A stretch of DNA of 64,000 nucleotides from Bacillus sp. A301a_S52 (GTDB lineage: Bacteria; Bacillota; Bacilli; Bacillales; Salisediminibacteriaceae), in assembly GCA_024701455.1 (NCBI GenBank), contig JABXYP010000001.1:996001-1060000 (forward strand), written 5' to 3'. The notes under the pieces were generated by a model. That model had not been told where the DNA came from and searched no databases. It saw nothing but the letters and a program-made list of their open reading frames with translations. The position numbers and the translations under genes were made by a program. How positions within the stretch are numbered: the first letter of the stretch is position 1; each line of letters starts with the position of its first letter. Positions 24,066 through 35,948 of the stretch are shown piece after piece.

Positions 24066-25364
24066 ATGATTGAACGCTATACACGCCCAGAAATGGGTGC
24101 GATTTGGACAGAAAATAATCGATTTCAAGCTTGGCTAGAAGTAGAAATACTCGCGTGTGAGGCATGGGCAGAATTAGGTGACATTCCGAAAGAAGACGTG
24201 AAAAAAATACGTGAAAAGGCCTCATTCGATGTGGCGCGTATTCATGAGATTGAAGAGCAAACACGACACGATGTGGTCGCCTTCACCCGAGCGGTTTCTG
24301 AGACGCTTGGTGACGAGCGTAAATGGGTGCATTACGGTTTAACGTCTACTGATGTGGTAGATACAGCTCTATCCTATTTACTGAAACAAGCGAACGACAT
24401 CATAGAAAAAGATATTATTGCCTTTATTGATATTCTTAAACATAAAGCGATCGAACATAAAACAACGGTGATGATGGGACGTACACATGGTGTGCATGCA
24501 GAACCGACCACATTTGGCCTGAAGCTTGCCCTTTGGTATGAAGAGATGAAGCGTAACCTTGAGCGCTTCCGCCATGCAGCTGAAACAGTCAGAGTAGGGA
24601 AGCTTTCTGGTGCAGTAGGGACATACGCTAATATTGATCCATCAGTAGAAAAGTATGTGTGTGAAGGACTTGGCCTTGAAGCTTCTCCAATTTCTACACA
24701 AACGTTACAGCGTGATCGTCACGCTCATTATGTGGCGACACTGTCACTTATCGCATCGTCTATTGAAAAAATGGCGGTTGAAATTCGTGGATTGCAAAAA
24801 AGTGAAACACGGGAAGTAGAAGAATTTTTTGCAAAAGGACAAAAGGGATCATCAGCAATGCCGCATAAACGAAATCCGATCGGCTCTGAAAATATGACAG
24901 GACTAGCACGGGTTTTACGCGGACATGTGGTGACCGCCTACGAAAATATCGCTCTTTGGCATGAACGAGATATTTCTCACTCTTCCGCCGAACGTGTCAT
25001 TTTACCTGATGCGACGATTGCATTGAATTATATGCTTAATCGATTCGGCAATATCGTGAAAAATTTAACGGTATTTCCTGAGAACATGAAACGAAATATG
25101 ACGCGCACTTACGGCCTTATTTATTCCCAGCGTGTCCTGTTATCTCTTATTGATAAAGGCATGGCACGAGAAGCAGCTTATGACCTCGTTCAACCTAAAG
25201 CGATGGAAGCGTGGGAAAAAGGGATCCAATTTCGTCAGTTAGTGGAAGAGGATGAGCACATTACAAACCAGCTTTCTTCAGAGGAACTTGATGATTGTTT
25301 TGATTATAAACACCACCTAAAGCATGTGGACACAATCTTTGAACGTCTTGGTTTGACGAATTAA
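24066..25364 (+). CDS. purB: Adenylosuccinate lyase
   Basis: 432 aa; AGGAGG precedes the ATG. It belongs to the fumarase/aspartase superfamily: signature [16 protein letters not shown], catalytic region TSTDVVDTA and [11 protein letters not shown]. It splits SAICAR to AICAR and adenylosuccinate to AMP, so it acts twice in the pathway. It follows purK by 12 bases; a 94-base gap separates it from purC, the longest inside the operon. Confidence 0.97.
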   Translation: MIERYTRPEMGAIWTENNRFQAWLEVEILACEAWAELGDIPKEDVKKIREKASFDVARIHEIEEQTRHDVVAFTRAVSETLGDERKWVHYGLTSTDVVDTALSYLLKQANDIIEKDIIAFIDILKHKAIEHKTTVMMGRTHGVHAEPTTFGLKLALWYEEMKRNLERFRHAAETVRVGKLSGAVGTYANIDPSVEKYVCEGLGLEASPISTQTLQRDRHAHYVATLSLIASSIEKMAVEIRGLQKSETREVEEFFAKGQKGSSAMPHKRNPIGSENMTGLARVLRGHVVTAYENIALWHERDISHSSAERVILPDATIALNYMLNRFGNIVKNLTVFPENMKRNMTRTYGLIYSQRVLLSLIDKGMAREAAYDLVQPKAMEAWEKGIQFRQLVEEDEHITNQLSSEELDDCFDYKHHLKHVDTIFERLGLTN

Positions 25365-25458
25365 CACGGAGTGACAGATAAGAAGAGGAGCGGTTACCTG
25401 CTTCTCTCAAATACAAAAGTCCCAATATTCAGAACTGACTATACTGGAGGCGGCATCG

Positions 25459-26172
25459 GTGGAAAAAAAAGCGTGTTTGTATGAAGGAAAAGCGAAACAG
25501 ATTTATAAGACGGATAAAGATGATGTGTTATGGATTAGTTATAAGGACGACGCCACAGCTTTTAACGGAGAAAAAAAAGAGACACTTCGAGGCAAAGGGC
25601 GTCTCAACAACGAAATCAGTTCACTCATTTTTTCCCAACTGGCTCGTCAAGGAGTAAAAAGCCACTTCATTGAAAGGCTCTCTGAAACAGAACAGCTCGT
25701 ACGTAAAGTAGCTATTATTCCAGTGGAAGTGGTCGTTCGTAATGTGGCTGCGGGAAGTTTAGTGAAACGTCTTGGCTTTTCACGAGGGCAGCAATTTAGC
25801 GAACCGATTGTAGAGTTTTATTACAAAGATGATGAGCTAGGAGACCCTCTCATGAATGACGCTCACATTAAAGCAATGGGTTTAGCCTCAGAAAATGATG
25901 TACAACTTATGAAAGAAAAGGCCTTGGCTGTCAATGATCACTTAATCACCATGTTTGAGAAGATCGGCGTGCAACTGATCGATTTCAAATTGGAATTTGG
26001 CAAAGATTCAACAGGCCAAGTTCTCCTCGCTGATGAGATCTCTCCAGACACATGTCGTCTCTGGGATAAACAAACGGGTGAATCATTGGATAAAGATTTA
26101 TTTCGCTTTCAACAAGGGGATTTACAAGAAGGGTATGAAACGATTTTGACGAGACTAGGAGGACAAGCATAA
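25459..26172 (+). CDS. purC: SAICAR synthase
   Basis: 237 aa from GTG 25459 with GGAGGCGG upstream. Motifs YEGKAKQIY, EVVVRNVAAGSLVKR and LADEISPDTCRLWD are those of phosphoribosylaminoimidazole-succinocarboxamide synthase, which joins CAIR and aspartate using ATP. It ends in TAATG shared with the purS start. Confidence 0.97.
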   Translation: MEKKACLYEGKAKQIYKTDKDDVLWISYKDDATAFNGEKKETLRGKGRLNNEISSLIFSQLARQGVKSHFIERLSETEQLVRKVAIIPVEVVVRNVAAGSLVKRLGFSRGQQFSEPIVEFYYKDDELGDPLMNDAHIKAMGLASENDVQLMKEKALAVNDHLITMFEKIGVQLIDFKLEFGKDSTGQVLLADEISPDTCRLWDKQTGESLDKDLFRFQQGDLQEGYETILTRLGGQA

Positions 26173-26429
26173 TGACATACGATGTGAAGGTTTATGTGAC
26201 ATTAAAAGAAGGGGTACTAGATCCACAAGGGTCAGCCGTGAAAAATTCACTCCATCACTTAGGTTTTGAAGGTGTTAGCGATGTGAGAATCGGAAAAGTG
26301 ATGACGCTTCGTTTGGAGGCGACAGAAGAAACGGTCCATGAGCACGTCAAACAAATGTGTGACAAACTTCTCGCTAACCCGGTCATAGAAGACTATACGT
26401 ATGAGGCAGAGGAGGTCGTCTCTTCATGA
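26172..26429 (+). CDS. purS: FGAM synthase subunit PurS
   Basis: 85 aa, the small structural subunit that bridges PurQ and PurL in the three-part FGAM synthase of Gram-positive bacteria. It starts [18 protein letters not shown] and overlaps purC by one base and purQ by 4, suggesting coupled translation and matched stoichiometry. Confidence 0.95.
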   Translation: MTYDVKVYVTLKEGVLDPQGSAVKNSLHHLGFEGVSDVRIGKVMTLRLEATEETVHEHVKQMCDKLLANPVIEDYTYEAEEVVSS

Positions 26430-27109
26430 GATTTGCAGTCATTGTCTTCCCTGGATCTAATTGCGATTTAGATATGTTTCATGCGATAAAGGATGAATTA
26501 GGGGAGGACGTCGCGTATGTTTGGCATGATGAAACAAGTCTTGACGGTTTTGATGCCATTCTACTTCCAGGCGGCTTTTCGTACGGTGATTACTTGCGTT
26601 CAGGGGCGATTGCAAGATTTTCGCCAATCATGAAAGCAGTAGAAGAAAAAGCAGCAGAAGGAGTGCCAATCCTTGGGGTATGTAATGGTTTTCAAGTCCT
26701 TCTTGAAGCAGGTCTGCTTCCTGGCGCTATGCGTCGGAATGCTAACTTATCCTTTATTTGTAAACAAACACGCCTTCAAATTACAAACAAAACGTCGCTT
26801 TTTACAAACAGTTATCACGACACAAATACGATTACAATCCCAGTCGCTCACGGAGAAGGTAACTACTACTGTGATGATGACACATTGGCTTCACTGAAAG
26901 CCAATAACCAAATTGTATTCACTTATGAAGAAGATGTGAACGGTTCTGTGGCTAATATCGCAGGCATCATGAATGAGCAGGGAAATGTACTTGGGATGAT
27001 GCCACATCCTGAGCGGGCTGTTGATGCGCTATTAGGTTCAGCCGACGGTTTAAAGCTTTTTCAATCGATTGTCAAGCATTGGAGGGAACAGCATGCCATT
27101 ACGTCATGA
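26426..27109 (+). CDS. purQ: FGAM synthase glutaminase subunit PurQ
   Basis: 227 aa class I glutamine amidotransferase. The nucleophile is Cys in [10 protein letters not shown], with His/Glu in [10 protein letters not shown]. It supplies ammonia to PurL for FGAR amidation. The start overlaps purS and the end overlaps purL by 17 bases. Confidence 0.97.
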   Translation: MRFAVIVFPGSNCDLDMFHAIKDELGEDVAYVWHDETSLDGFDAILLPGGFSYGDYLRSGAIARFSPIMKAVEEKAAEGVPILGVCNGFQVLLEAGLLPGAMRRNANLSFICKQTRLQITNKTSLFTNSYHDTNTITIPVAHGEGNYYCDDDTLASLKANNQIVFTYEEDVNGSVANIAGIMNEQGNVLGMMPHPERAVDALLGSADGLKLFQSIVKHWREQHAITS

Positions 27110-29315
27110 GCCGTCACCAGCACGGATTAAAGAGGAAAAAATATACAAAGAGATGGGTGTTAGCGATTCAGAATTTCACATGATCGAAGAGATTCTTGGC
27201 AGACAACCAAACTATACGGAACTCGGTCTTTTTTCAGTCATGTGGTCTGAACATTGTAGCTACAAAAACTCGAAAGTGCTCTTAAAGAAATTCCCTACAG
27301 ACGGTGAAAAAGTCTTGCAAGGTCCTGGAGAAGGGGCTGGGATTATCGATATTGGTGATGGGCAAGCAGTCGTCTTCAAAATTGAAAGTCATAATCACCC
27401 ATCAGCTGTGGAGCCATATGAAGGGGCAGCGACCGGAGTAGGCGGCATTATCCGTGACATTTTTTCAATGGGAGCTCGGCCTGTCGCCCTATTAAACTCC
27501 CTTCGTTTTGGCGAGTTAAAAAACCCCCGTGTGAAATATTTATTTGAAGGGGTCGTGTCTGGGATCGCAGGTTACGGTAACTGTATCGGGATTCCAACGG
27601 TAGGCGGTGAAGTGCAATTCGATCCTTGTTATGAAGGGAATCCTTTAGTTAATGCCATGTGTGTCGGACTCATCGATCATCAAGATATTCAAAAAGGTCA
27701 GGCGAAAGGCACGGGGAATCCCGTTCTCTATGTGGGGGCAAGTACAGGACGTGATGGGATTCATGGTGCCACCTTTGCTTCGGAAGAATTAAGTGAAGCG
27801 TCAGAATCGAAACGTCCATCAGTGCAAGTCGGTGACCCGTTCATGGAAAAATTACTCGTTGAAGCGTGTTTAGAAGCGACGAAGCATCCGAAACTAGTGG
27901 GGATTCAAGATATGGGAGCAGCTGGTCTCACATCGTCATCAGCGGAAATGGCCAGTAAAGCTGGCTCAGGTATCACGATGAACTTAGATGAAGTGCCACA
28001 GCGTGAAAAAGCGATGACACCTTATGAAATGATGTTGTCTGAATCACAGGAACGGATGCTTCTCGTCGTTGAAAAAGGCAGTGAACAAGAGTTTATCACC
28101 TTATTTGAAAAATGGGGACTTCTCGCTAAAGTAGTAGGGGAAGTGACGGATAATCAGCGCCTAACATTACTTCACGATGGTGAAGTGGTGGCAGACGTGC
28201 CCGTGGATGCGTTAGCTGAAGAAGCACCTGTTTACCATCAACCATCAAAAGAACCGGCATATTTCAGCCGCTTTCAACAACAAACAAATTACAAGCCTGC
28301 TGTGACAGATTATGCCCATACGTTAAAGCTGCTTTTACAGCAACCAACTATCGCCAGCAAAGAGTGGGTTTATGAACAGTACGATTACATGGTACGGACA
28401 AACACAGTAGTGGCACCAGGGTCTGACGCGGCAGTCATTCGTATCCGTGAGACAGAGAAAGCTCTTGCGATGACGACTGATTGTAATTCTCGCTTCATCT
28501 ATCTCGATCCATATGAAGGCGGGAAATTAGCCGTGGCGGAAGCAGCGAGAAACCTCGTTTGTTCTGGTGCAGAACCTTTAGGTGTCACCGATTGTCTCAA
28601 CTATGGTAGCCCAGAAAAACCAGAGATTTTCTGGCAACTGGAGCGTTCCACTGACGGACTAAGCGAAGCGTGTGAGACGTTAGAAACACCGGTTATTGGT
28701 GGGAATGTTTCCTTATATAATGAGACAGCAAAAGGGGCGATTTACCCGACGCCTGTCATCGGAATGGTCGGACTCGTCCACCACCTTGACCACATTACAA
28801 AGCAGTCATTTAGACAAGCTGGTGATACGATTTACCTCCTTGGTGAGACAACAGCTGAATTCTGCGGCAGTGAACTGCAAAAGCTGACAGAAGGGGATAT
28901 TTTCGGACCTGCGCCAGCCATTGATTTAACAACGGAAAAACACCGTCAGAACACTGTATTAACAGCGATTCAGTCCGGCACTGTCCAATCAGCGCATGAT
29001 TTATCCGAAGGGGGCTTTCTCGTTGCATTAGCAGAAAAGGCGTTTGGAACGCCGTTCGGTGCTGACGTGACGATCCCGGACGCCGATGTGCTCTCAGCGT
29101 TTTTTAGTGAAGCACCATCGCGCTATATTTTAACAGTCAAGAAAGAAAATCAAGAACGATTCGAGAAACTTGTGCCAGACGCAAAAGCAATTGGAACTGT
29201 GACAGAAACACCGGTGCTTCATGTGACCGGGAAGCAGGGGGAAACCCTAATCAACGAAAGCGTCGCACCATTGGAGGACGCTTGGAGAGGTGCCATTTCA
29301 TGCTACCTGAAATAA
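27093..29315 (+). CDS. purL: FGAM synthase subunit PurL
   Basis: 740 aa from ATG 27093, with GGAGGG upstream inside the end of purQ; a start at 27069 lacks such a site. It is the small-type PurL, without a fused glutaminase, so it needs PurQ and PurS. The nucleotide site contains [20 protein letters not shown] and [20 protein letters not shown], in parts. It converts FGAR to FGAM with ATP. The end overlaps the purF start. Confidence 0.97.
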   Translation: MPLRHEPSPARIKEEKIYKEMGVSDSEFHMIEEILGRQPNYTELGLFSVMWSEHCSYKNSKVLLKKFPTDGEKVLQGPGEGAGIIDIGDGQAVVFKIESHNHPSAVEPYEGAATGVGGIIRDIFSMGARPVALLNSLRFGELKNPRVKYLFEGVVSGIAGYGNCIGIPTVGGEVQFDPCYEGNPLVNAMCVGLIDHQDIQKGQAKGTGNPVLYVGASTGRDGIHGATFASEELSEASESKRPSVQVGDPFMEKLLVEACLEATKHPKLVGIQDMGAAGLTSSSAEMASKAGSGITMNLDEVPQREKAMTPYEMMLSESQERMLLVVEKGSEQEFITLFEKWGLLAKVVGEVTDNQRLTLLHDGEVVADVPVDALAEEAPVYHQPSKEPAYFSRFQQQTNYKPAVTDYAHTLKLLLQQPTIASKEWVYEQYDYMVRTNTVVAPGSDAAVIRIRETEKALAMTTDCNSRFIYLDPYEGGKLAVAEAARNLVCSGAEPLGVTDCLNYGSPEKPEIFWQLERSTDGLSEACETLETPVIGGNVSLYNETAKGAIYPTPVIGMVGLVHHLDHITKQSFRQAGDTIYLLGETTAEFCGSELQKLTEGDIFGPAPAIDLTTEKHRQNTVLTAIQSGTVQSAHDLSEGGFLVALAEKAFGTPFGADVTIPDADVLSAFFSEAPSRYILTVKKENQERFEKLVPDAKAIGTVTETPVLHVTGKQGETLINESVAPLEDAWRGAISCYLK

Positions 29316-30724
29316 AAGGATTAAATGAAGAGTGCGGTGTGTTCGGTGTATGGGGTCATGAAGACGCTTCTCATATTACGTATTATGGGTTGCATAGTTT
29401 GCAGCACCGTGGGCAAGAAGGAGCAGGAATTGTTGTCACGGATCGCAACAAACTGAAGATCCATAAAGGAATGGGACTCGTAAACGACGTTTTTAACGAG
29501 GATATTCTCAACAATATGCAAGGAACGGGTGCCATTGGCCACGTGCGATATACGACAGCGGGCGGCAGTGATTTTATTAACTGTCAGCCGCTTCAGTTCA
29601 ATTCTCAAACAGGCAGTTTGGCTATCGCTCACAATGGAAACCTCGTCAACGCCACTGCGTTAAAGCGGCAGCTAGAATATCAAGGGAGCATTTTTCAAAC
29701 GACGTCAGATACAGAAGTCATTGCCCATTTAATTAAACGGAGCGGCTATCCAGACATCCGTGATTCTGTGAAAAATGCGTTAACGATGGTAAAAGGGGCT
29801 TATGCACTTGCTATTCTCGTAGAAGATTTTATGATGGTAGCGCTCGACCCGAACGGACTGCGCCCATTATCGATTGGAAAGCTTGGAGACGGCTACGTCG
29901 TCTCGTCTGAAACGTGTGCATTTGACATTGTAGGTGCTACATTCCTAAGAGAAGTACAGCCAGGTGAATTAATCTTAATCAATGATGAAGGATTGCACAT
30001 TGAAACGTTCTCCCCCTCAACGAAGCGTACGATATGTTCTATGGAGTACGTGTACTTTGCACGCCCTGACAGCAATGTGGAAGAGATTAACGTGCATGCT
30101 GCTCGGAAAAATCTTGGCAAACAGTTAGCCATAGAAGCAGGTATTGATGCGGATGTGGTCACAGGGGTACCAGACTCAAGCATCTCGGCCGCCATCGGTT
30201 TTGCAGAAGAGTCAGGGATTCCGTATGAGCTCGGTCTCATAAAAAACCGTTACGTCGGTCGAACTTTTATCCAGCCTTCTCAATCATTGCGGGAGCAGGG
30301 TGTGAAAATGAAGCTTTCTGCTGTTCGTGGTGTCGTGGAAGGAAAACGTGTCGTCATGATTGATGATTCTATCGTTCGGGGTACAACAGCAAGGAGAATT
30401 GTGAAACTTTTAAGGGAAGCTGGTGCGAAGGAAGTGCACGTCCGTATCAGTTCACCGCCGATCATTAACCCTTGCTATTATGGGATCGATACGTCCACTA
30501 AAGGGGAATTAATTGCTGCTGAAAAATCAATTGAAGAAATTCGTGAAGAAATGGGTGCTGATTCATTAGCTTATTTAAGTGTTGATGGTTTAATGAGTGG
30601 GATCGGCCGCCCTGACACGATGGAAAATTGCGGACAATGTCTCGCTTGTTTCACAGGCGCGTATCCGACAGAGATTTATCCAGCGACAGACCATCCATAC
30701 GATAAAGTGTTAGGGGGAAAATAA
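29300..30724 (+). CDS. purF: Amidophosphoribosyltransferase
   Basis: 474 aa from ATG 29300, with GGAGAGGTG upstream. The mature N-terminal nucleophile is Cys12 in LNEECGVFG after an 11-residue propeptide, as in B. subtilis. The PRPP site is [13 protein letters not shown]. Cysteines in [14 protein letters not shown] and CGQCLACF are those that hold the [4Fe-4S] cluster. It makes phosphoribosylamine from PRPP and glutamine, the committed step, and is feedback-inhibited by nucleotides in the family. Confidence 0.97.
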   Translation: MLPEIKGLNEECGVFGVWGHEDASHITYYGLHSLQHRGQEGAGIVVTDRNKLKIHKGMGLVNDVFNEDILNNMQGTGAIGHVRYTTAGGSDFINCQPLQFNSQTGSLAIAHNGNLVNATALKRQLEYQGSIFQTTSDTEVIAHLIKRSGYPDIRDSVKNALTMVKGAYALAILVEDFMMVALDPNGLRPLSIGKLGDGYVVSSETCAFDIVGATFLREVQPGELILINDEGLHIETFSPSTKRTICSMEYVYFARPDSNVEEINVHAARKNLGKQLAIEAGIDADVVTGVPDSSISAAIGFAEESGIPYELGLIKNRYVGRTFIQPSQSLREQGVKMKLSAVRGVVEGKRVVMIDDSIVRGTTARRIVKLLREAGAKEVHVRISSPPIINPCYYGIDTSTKGELIAAEKSIEEIREEMGADSLAYLSVDGLMSGIGRPDTMENCGQCLACFTGAYPTEIYPATDHPYDKVLGGK

Positions 30725-30725
30725 C

Positions 30726-31769
30726 GTGTCTAAAGCGTATGAATCGGCAGGTGTGAACATCGAAGCAGGCTATGAAGGTGTCCGCCGTATGAAAAAACAT
30801 GTGGCGTCTACCATGCGTCCTGAAGTGCTAGGTGGTCTCGGAGGTTTTGGCGGTTTATTTGATTTATCACAGTTGAACTTGAAAGAGCCAGTCCTCGTCT
30901 CAGGTACCGACGGCGTCGGGACGAAACTCATCATTGCTCAAGAAACGAACCGACATGACACCATTGGCATCGATGCTGTTGCTATGTGTGTCAATGATAT
31001 TGTCGTCCAAGGAGCCTCACCGTTATTTTTCCTTGATTATTTGGCGCTTGGGAAGAATGATCCAGCACAGGTGGAACAGATTGTCGCTGGCGTAGCGGAA
31101 GGCTGTCGCCAGTCAGGATGCGCTCTTATCGGCGGAGAGACGGCGGAGATGCCTGGACTTTATGCAGAAAACGATTATGATGTGGCTGGATTTGTTGTAG
31201 GGGCTGCCGAGAAGACTCAGCTCTGGGGGCCAGCTCGGATCAGTGAAGGGGATGTCTTGATCGGATTGCCGTCAAGTGGGGTGCATAGTAACGGTTTCTC
31301 ACTCGTAAGAAAAATCGTGAAAGATGCCGGTCTCACATGGCAAAGTCCTGCACCAAAACAGTTGAATGAACACACGTTAGGGGATGTATTTCTAGCACCA
31401 ACGCGCATCTATGTTAAGGCATTACAACCTTTTATAGGTGGCGATGATGTACGAGCTGCTGCTCATATAACAGGGGGCGGACTTGTAGAAAATGTCCCCC
31501 GAATGCTTCCAGAAGGTGTGGGTGCCGTCATTAACCTTGATGCGTGGCAAGTGCCACCTGTTTTCACGTGGTTAAAGGAGCAAGGTGGTCTCACAGTCGA
31601 CGACATGCTTGAAACATTTAATATGGGACTAGGGCTTGTCTTGGCTGTTAAGTCGGATAATGCGCCGGAAGTATTACGCCAGCTACATGAGCAAGGTGAA
31701 CAAGCATGTGAAATTGGGCGTCTTACAGCAGGGGAAGGACTCACGTTTGAAGGAGCATTGAAGCTATGA
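30726..31769 (+). CDS. purM: AIR synthetase (FGAM cyclo-ligase)
   Basis: 347 aa from GTG 30726, one base after the purF stop. Motifs [23 protein letters not shown] and [11 protein letters not shown] identify the PurM/ThiL/SelD superfamily member that closes the imidazole ring. It overlaps purN by 4 bases. Confidence 0.97.
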   Translation: MSKAYESAGVNIEAGYEGVRRMKKHVASTMRPEVLGGLGGFGGLFDLSQLNLKEPVLVSGTDGVGTKLIIAQETNRHDTIGIDAVAMCVNDIVVQGASPLFFLDYLALGKNDPAQVEQIVAGVAEGCRQSGCALIGGETAEMPGLYAENDYDVAGFVVGAAEKTQLWGPARISEGDVLIGLPSSGVHSNGFSLVRKIVKDAGLTWQSPAPKQLNEHTLGDVFLAPTRIYVKALQPFIGGDDVRAAAHITGGGLVENVPRMLPEGVGAVINLDAWQVPPVFTWLKEQGGLTVDDMLETFNMGLGLVLAVKSDNAPEVLRQLHEQGEQACEIGRLTAGEGLTFEGALKL

Positions 31770-32344
31770 CGAAGATCGCTGTGTTTGCTTCAGGAAGCGG
31801 TAGTAATTTTCAAGCGATGATCGATGCGGTTGAGGCAGGGAACTTGACCGCTGAGATTGCCTTACTCGTATGTGACAAGCCTGGGGCTTATGCTGAAAAA
31901 CGGGCTGAGGAAGCGGCTATTCCTATTTTTTCTTTCTCTCCGAAGACATACAGCGGAAAAGCGGCCTTTGAACAGGCAATTCTCACTGAACTGCACCGCC
32001 ATGAGGTGAAATGGATCGTGCTGGCAGGGTATATGCGCCTTATTGGTCCCACTTTATTAAAGGCTTATGAAGGGCGAATAATGAATATTCACCCGTCACT
32101 GTTACCAGCATTTCCTGGGTTAGATGCCATAGGTCAAGCGTTTGACGCCCGTGTGAAAGTGTCTGGTGTGACGATTCACTTTGTTGATGAAGGCATGGAT
32201 ACGGGGCCGATTATTGCTCAGGAGCCTGTGCGAATTGAAGAAAATGATACGAGAGAAGATGTTCAACACAACATACAGGCGGTAGAACATCGCTTATATC
32301 CACAAACAATACAGCAAGTGATTAACAACGGCGGAGGAGCGTGA
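31766..32344 (+). CDS. purN: GAR transformylase
   Basis: 192 aa. The folate-dependent formyltransferase signature is present: [11 protein letters not shown], the catalytic N-x-H as [13 protein letters not shown], and Asp in [11 protein letters not shown]. It formylates glycinamide ribonucleotide with 10-formyl-THF. The ATG overlaps the purM stop. Confidence 0.96.
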   Translation: MTKIAVFASGSGSNFQAMIDAVEAGNLTAEIALLVCDKPGAYAEKRAEEAAIPIFSFSPKTYSGKAAFEQAILTELHRHEVKWIVLAGYMRLIGPTLLKAYEGRIMNIHPSLLPAFPGLDAIGQAFDARVKVSGVTIHFVDEGMDTGPIIAQEPVRIEENDTREDVQHNIQAVEHRLYPQTIQQVINNGGGA

Positions 32345-32349
32345 CGTAA

Positions 32350-33888
32350 ATGAAGAAGCGAGCGTTAGTCAGTGTGTCAGATAAAACGGGCATCGTCCCA
32401 TTTGTTCAAGAATTAGAAAAAATCGGGGTTGAGGTCATCTCAACTGGTGGTACGAAACGCGTGTTAGAAGAAGCAGGAGTGAATGTCATTGGCATAGAAG
32501 ACGTGACGGGATTTCCAGAGATGATGGATGGTCGTGTGAAAACATTACACCCAGCCATACATGGTGGCCTTCTTGGTGTCCGTGATAACACGGAACATAT
32601 GGGTGCTCTTAAAGAACAAGGAATCGGCTTAATTGACTTTGTTATCGTCAATTTATATCCATTTCAGGCGACGATAGAAAACCCTGATGCCACATTTGCT
32701 GATGCTATCGAAAATATTGATATTGGCGGTCCATCGATGATTCGCTCCGCAGCGAAAAACCACCGAGACGTGGCAATTATCGTTGATGCTGATGATTACA
32801 GTGTCGTGTTGGAGGAGTTAAAAACGCTTGATGGGAAGCTGTCTGACGAACGTAAGACGAAGCTGGCCGCGAAAGCGTTCAGACATACAGCAGCTTATGA
32901 TGCCCTTATCGGTGAATACTTAACAAACCATGTAGGAGAGGAAGCTCCTGAAAAATTAACTGTCACATACAACCGCAAGCAAATGCTCCGTTACGGGGAG
33001 AATCCTCACCAACAGGCGGCATTTTACGAGCGACCGCTCGGAAATCCAGTTTCGATCGCACGAGCAGAACAGCTGCACGGCAAGGAACTTTCCTATAACA
33101 ACATTAATGATGCGGATGCGGCTCTAGCTGTTATCCGAGACTTTAATGGACCAGCAGTGGCTGCGATCAAACATATGAACCCGTGTGGTGTGGGGATTGG
33201 CAGCTCGATTTTTGATGCCTATACGAAAGCATACGAAGCTGATCCAACCTCTATTTTTGGTGGTATCATTGCATGTAACCGTGAAGTGGATGAAGAGACG
33301 GCGTTAAAAATGAAAGAGATTTTCCTAGAAATAATTATCGCTCCGAGCTTTTCAAAAGCCGCTTTAGCCGTTTTAACTGAAAAGAAAAATCTCCGCTTGC
33401 TCACAATAGATCTGTCATCAGATCAACCGATCGAACAACGGATGACAACCGTGTCTGGTGGGGCACTCATGCAGGAAACGGACACGTTAAGCTATGAGGA
33501 TGTAGAAGTGACGATCCCTACAAAGCGCAAGCCATCTGATCGTGAACTAGAACAAATTAAACTGGCTTGGAAGGTCGTTAAGCATGTAAAATCAAATGCC
33601 ATTGTACTTGCTAAGGATGATATGACGATCGGTGTTGGTGCAGGTCAAATGAACCGTGTAGGAGCGGCTAAAATTGCTCTTGAACAAGCAGGTGACAAAG
33701 CGGTAGGTTCTGTCATGGCGTCAGACGCGTTCTTCCCTATGAGTGATACGGTGGAAGCGGCTGGTCAAGCAGGTATTAAAGCGATCATTCAGCCTGGCGG
33801 ATCAAAACGTGACCAAGAATCGATCGATATGGCTGATAACTATGGCATCGCGATGGTATTTACCGGTGTGCGCCACTTTAAACATTAA
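32350..33888 (+). CDS. purH: AICAR transformylase / IMP cyclohydrolase
   Basis: 512 aa bifunctional enzyme. The N-terminal MGS-like cyclohydrolase domain includes [14 protein letters not shown] and DGRVKTLHP. The C-terminal AICAR transformylase includes [13 protein letters not shown] and [13 protein letters not shown] (catalytic Lys-His). It carries out the last two steps to IMP. GGAGGAG lies before the ATG. Confidence 0.97.
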   Translation: MKKRALVSVSDKTGIVPFVQELEKIGVEVISTGGTKRVLEEAGVNVIGIEDVTGFPEMMDGRVKTLHPAIHGGLLGVRDNTEHMGALKEQGIGLIDFVIVNLYPFQATIENPDATFADAIENIDIGGPSMIRSAAKNHRDVAIIVDADDYSVVLEELKTLDGKLSDERKTKLAAKAFRHTAAYDALIGEYLTNHVGEEAPEKLTVTYNRKQMLRYGENPHQQAAFYERPLGNPVSIARAEQLHGKELSYNNINDADAALAVIRDFNGPAVAAIKHMNPCGVGIGSSIFDAYTKAYEADPTSIFGGIIACNREVDEETALKMKEIFLEIIIAPSFSKAALAVLTEKKNLRLLTIDLSSDQPIEQRMTTVSGGALMQETDTLSYEDVEVTIPTKRKPSDRELEQIKLAWKVVKHVKSNAIVLAKDDMTIGVGAGQMNRVGAAKIALEQAGDKAVGSVMASDAFFPMSDTVEAAGQAGIKAIIQPGGSKRDQESIDMADNYGIAMVFTGVRHFKH

Positions 33889-33906
33889 AAAAGGGGGTGA
33901 CTGGAC

Positions 33907-35172
33907 ATGAAGGTGTTAGTCATAGGCAGTGGCGGGCGTGAACATGCTCTTGCATGGGCGTTCGCTCGCTCTAAACGAGTAACTGAAGTCCTTGTGGCGC
34001 CGGGAAGCGACGCCATTAATGAAGAACACGGATGCCGCTCCGTAGCCATTTCAGAAACAGACCATGAGGCGTTAATTGAGCTAGCTAAACGTGAAGAGGT
34101 GTCACTTACGATGGTAGGGCCTGAAGCCCCGCTAGTTGCCGGGCTTGTGGATGACTTTCAAGCAGCAGGCTTAACTGTATTTGGACCGACAAAAGCAGCC
34201 GCTCAAATTGAAGGCAGTAAGCAATTTGCTAAAGATATTATGAAGAAATACAACATTCCTACAGCCGCTTTTGAAACATTCACTGACTTAGATGATGCAA
34301 AAGCGTATGTGCAACAGCAAGGAGCACCAATCGTCGTGAAAGCAGACGGGTTGGCAGCTGGAAAGGGTGTTGTCGTAGCTGAAACAGTCGATGACGCGTT
34401 AACGGCGTTAGATGATATGATGGCAGGACGAAAATTTGGTGAAGCTGGTGCTTCTGTTGTGATTGAAGAGTGTCTTCGAGGAGAAGAGCTCTCTTATATG
34501 GCATTTGTTCATGGACGTACCGTAATTCCGATGGTGACCGCCCAAGATCATAAACGGGCGTATGACGGGGATACAGGACCGAACACCGGTGGTATGGGAG
34601 CCTATTCACCAGTGCCTCATTTAGATGGTCAGTGGTTGAAAGAAGCAGAGGAAGCTGTGCTACGACCGATGGCAGAAGCGATGGTTGACGAAGGTGTCCC
34701 GTTTACTGGTATTTTGTATGGAGGCTTGATGATAACAGCCGACGGCCCTAAAGTCATCGAATTTAACGCCCGCTTCGGTGATCCAGAAACACAGGTGATC
34801 TTGCCGCGGTTGCAGTCCGATTTAGTAGAGGTCATTGAGCGTGTCATGGCCGGTCATGACATGGACCTGAAGTGGTCAACTGAGGCCTGCGTAGGTGTTG
34901 TGTTAGCGTCGGAAGGTTATCCAGGAACTTATGACAAAGGCACTGTCTTTACTTTGCCGGAAACAAACGTGCCTGAACGTCAACACTGGTTTCATGCTGG
35001 GAGCAAAAAAAGCGAGGAAGATTGGCAGACAAATGGCGGCCGTGTTCTTCTCCTATCCACGATGGCCCCTACCATTTCAGAAGCTTTGCAACACACATAC
35101 GATGTTCTAGAAACAAGCGCATGGGAAGGCCTTTTTTATCGTAGAGACATTGCCCACCAAGTAAAAGAATAA
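33907..35172 (+). CDS. purD: GAR synthetase
   Basis: 421 aa ATP-grasp enzyme joining phosphoribosylamine and glycine. It begins VLVIGSGGREHALAWAF and has the signature RFGDPETQVILPRL. AAGGGGGTGA precedes the ATG. It is the last gene of the purine operon, followed by a terminator. Confidence 0.97.
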   Translation: MKVLVIGSGGREHALAWAFARSKRVTEVLVAPGSDAINEEHGCRSVAISETDHEALIELAKREEVSLTMVGPEAPLVAGLVDDFQAAGLTVFGPTKAAAQIEGSKQFAKDIMKKYNIPTAAFETFTDLDDAKAYVQQQGAPIVVKADGLAAGKGVVVAETVDDALTALDDMMAGRKFGEAGASVVIEECLRGEELSYMAFVHGRTVIPMVTAQDHKRAYDGDTGPNTGGMGAYSPVPHLDGQWLKEAEEAVLRPMAEAMVDEGVPFTGILYGGLMITADGPKVIEFNARFGDPETQVILPRLQSDLVEVIERVMAGHDMDLKWSTEACVGVVLASEGYPGTYDKGTVFTLPETNVPERQHWFHAGSKKSEEDWQTNGGRVLLLSTMAPTISEALQHTYDVLETSAWEGLFYRRDIAHQVKE

Positions 35173-35187
35173 GTGTAAAAAACAATT

Positions 35188-35215
35188 GAGGGGGCTTCTG
35201 ACAGAGCCCCCTTCT
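35188..35215 (+). terminator. Terminator of the purine operon
   Basis: GGGGGCT (35190-35196) pairs with AGCCCCC (35205-35211) around a short loop, followed by TTCTT, 17 bases after the purD stop. Confidence 0.8.
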
Positions 35216-35351
35216 TAGTGAGCGGTAATAGGTTGATTGAATTATAGGAGATAAAATAAATAAGCTTGAATTGTCCTTCGTATAAAACATATCTAGTTTT
35301 TTTATTTATCCCACACTTAAGGGGCAGTAAAGCCACCACCTCAAAACTTAA

Positions 35352-35422
35352 GAAGATCGAAAAGTTTAGGTGAGGGATAACGGACGCTAATGTCTTGATT
35401 CATTCATTAAAGGTTCGTTTTA
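35352..35422 (+). repeat. Dispersed structured element, partial copy D
   Basis: It starts GATCGAAAAGTTTAGGTG, keeps GATAACGGACGCTAATGTC and the tail AAAGGTTCGTTTTAT, but lacks the second hairpin. Its right end overlaps the 3' end of the small membrane-protein gene at 35407, supplying that gene's last codons and stop. Confidence 0.65.
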
Positions 35423-35712
35423 TGGTTATATATTAAGTACAAAATAGGGTTTATGACATTTATAAGCACAACTGCAATGCAGAGATAAGTCATAATGTCA
35501 TCACCGTCCAAGTTCAACTCATCAGTTAAAACCGCTATGGTGAAAAGCAAATGCATAGCAATAAACAACGATGAAATTGAAAATACAGCAATACCATAAC
35601 CATTGACATGGCTCTTTTTTTGAAAAATGATAGTGAGCAATACGACAATTGATACCATTAAAAGAAATACAAAAACTGGCCGAAAATGATCTAACATGTC
35701 TAATTCGTTCAT
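35407..35712 (-). CDS. Small three-helix membrane protein, unknown
   Basis: 101 aa with GGAGGGAT well before the ATG. Hydrophobic segments at ~11-28, ~38-62 and ~77-94 suggest three membrane helices; a short acidic loop DELNLDGDD lies between the last two. I do not recognise the family. The final residues HKTNL and the stop are read from the right end of repeat copy D, so the original C-terminus may have been replaced by the repeat. It is transcribed alone. Confidence 0.6.
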   Translation of the reverse strand: MNELDMLDHFRPVFVFLLMVSIVVLLTIIFQKKSHVNGYGIAVFSISSLFIAMHLLFTIAVLTDELNLDGDDIMTYLCIAVVLINVINPILYLIYNHKTNL

Positions 35713-35788
35713 TCCACTTATCCCTCCGACATGATCATGGATTGCAAAAAAATGATAGTATGTTTTTCTTTAAATCAAATATAACTTA

Positions 35789-35840
35789 ATACATAAAAAC
35801 ACTCCGTGATAAATTAACGCCACGGAGTGTTTTTATGTAT
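35789..35840. terminator. Perfect 20-bp bidirectional hairpin
   Basis: The arms 35789-35808 and 35821-35840 are exact complements with a 12-base loop; T-rich and A-rich flanks allow termination on either strand. It lies between the promoter side of the small membrane-protein gene and the end of the GNAT gene. Confidence 0.7.
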
Positions 35841-35948
35841 GGCAGGTTATACAACTCCTACCTAACCTAGCCTCCGCTACACATGGCCGCTAAGGGCCTA
35901 ATTGAAGGATTATTTTACCGTCTTTTCTTAAACTAATGAAATAAGATT

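Noticed and set aside
35841..35948. tRNA-like text after the 20-bp hairpin
   Set aside because: No cloverleaf with T-loop GTTCRA and anticodon stem can be formed; only a short GGCC/GGCC stem is present.
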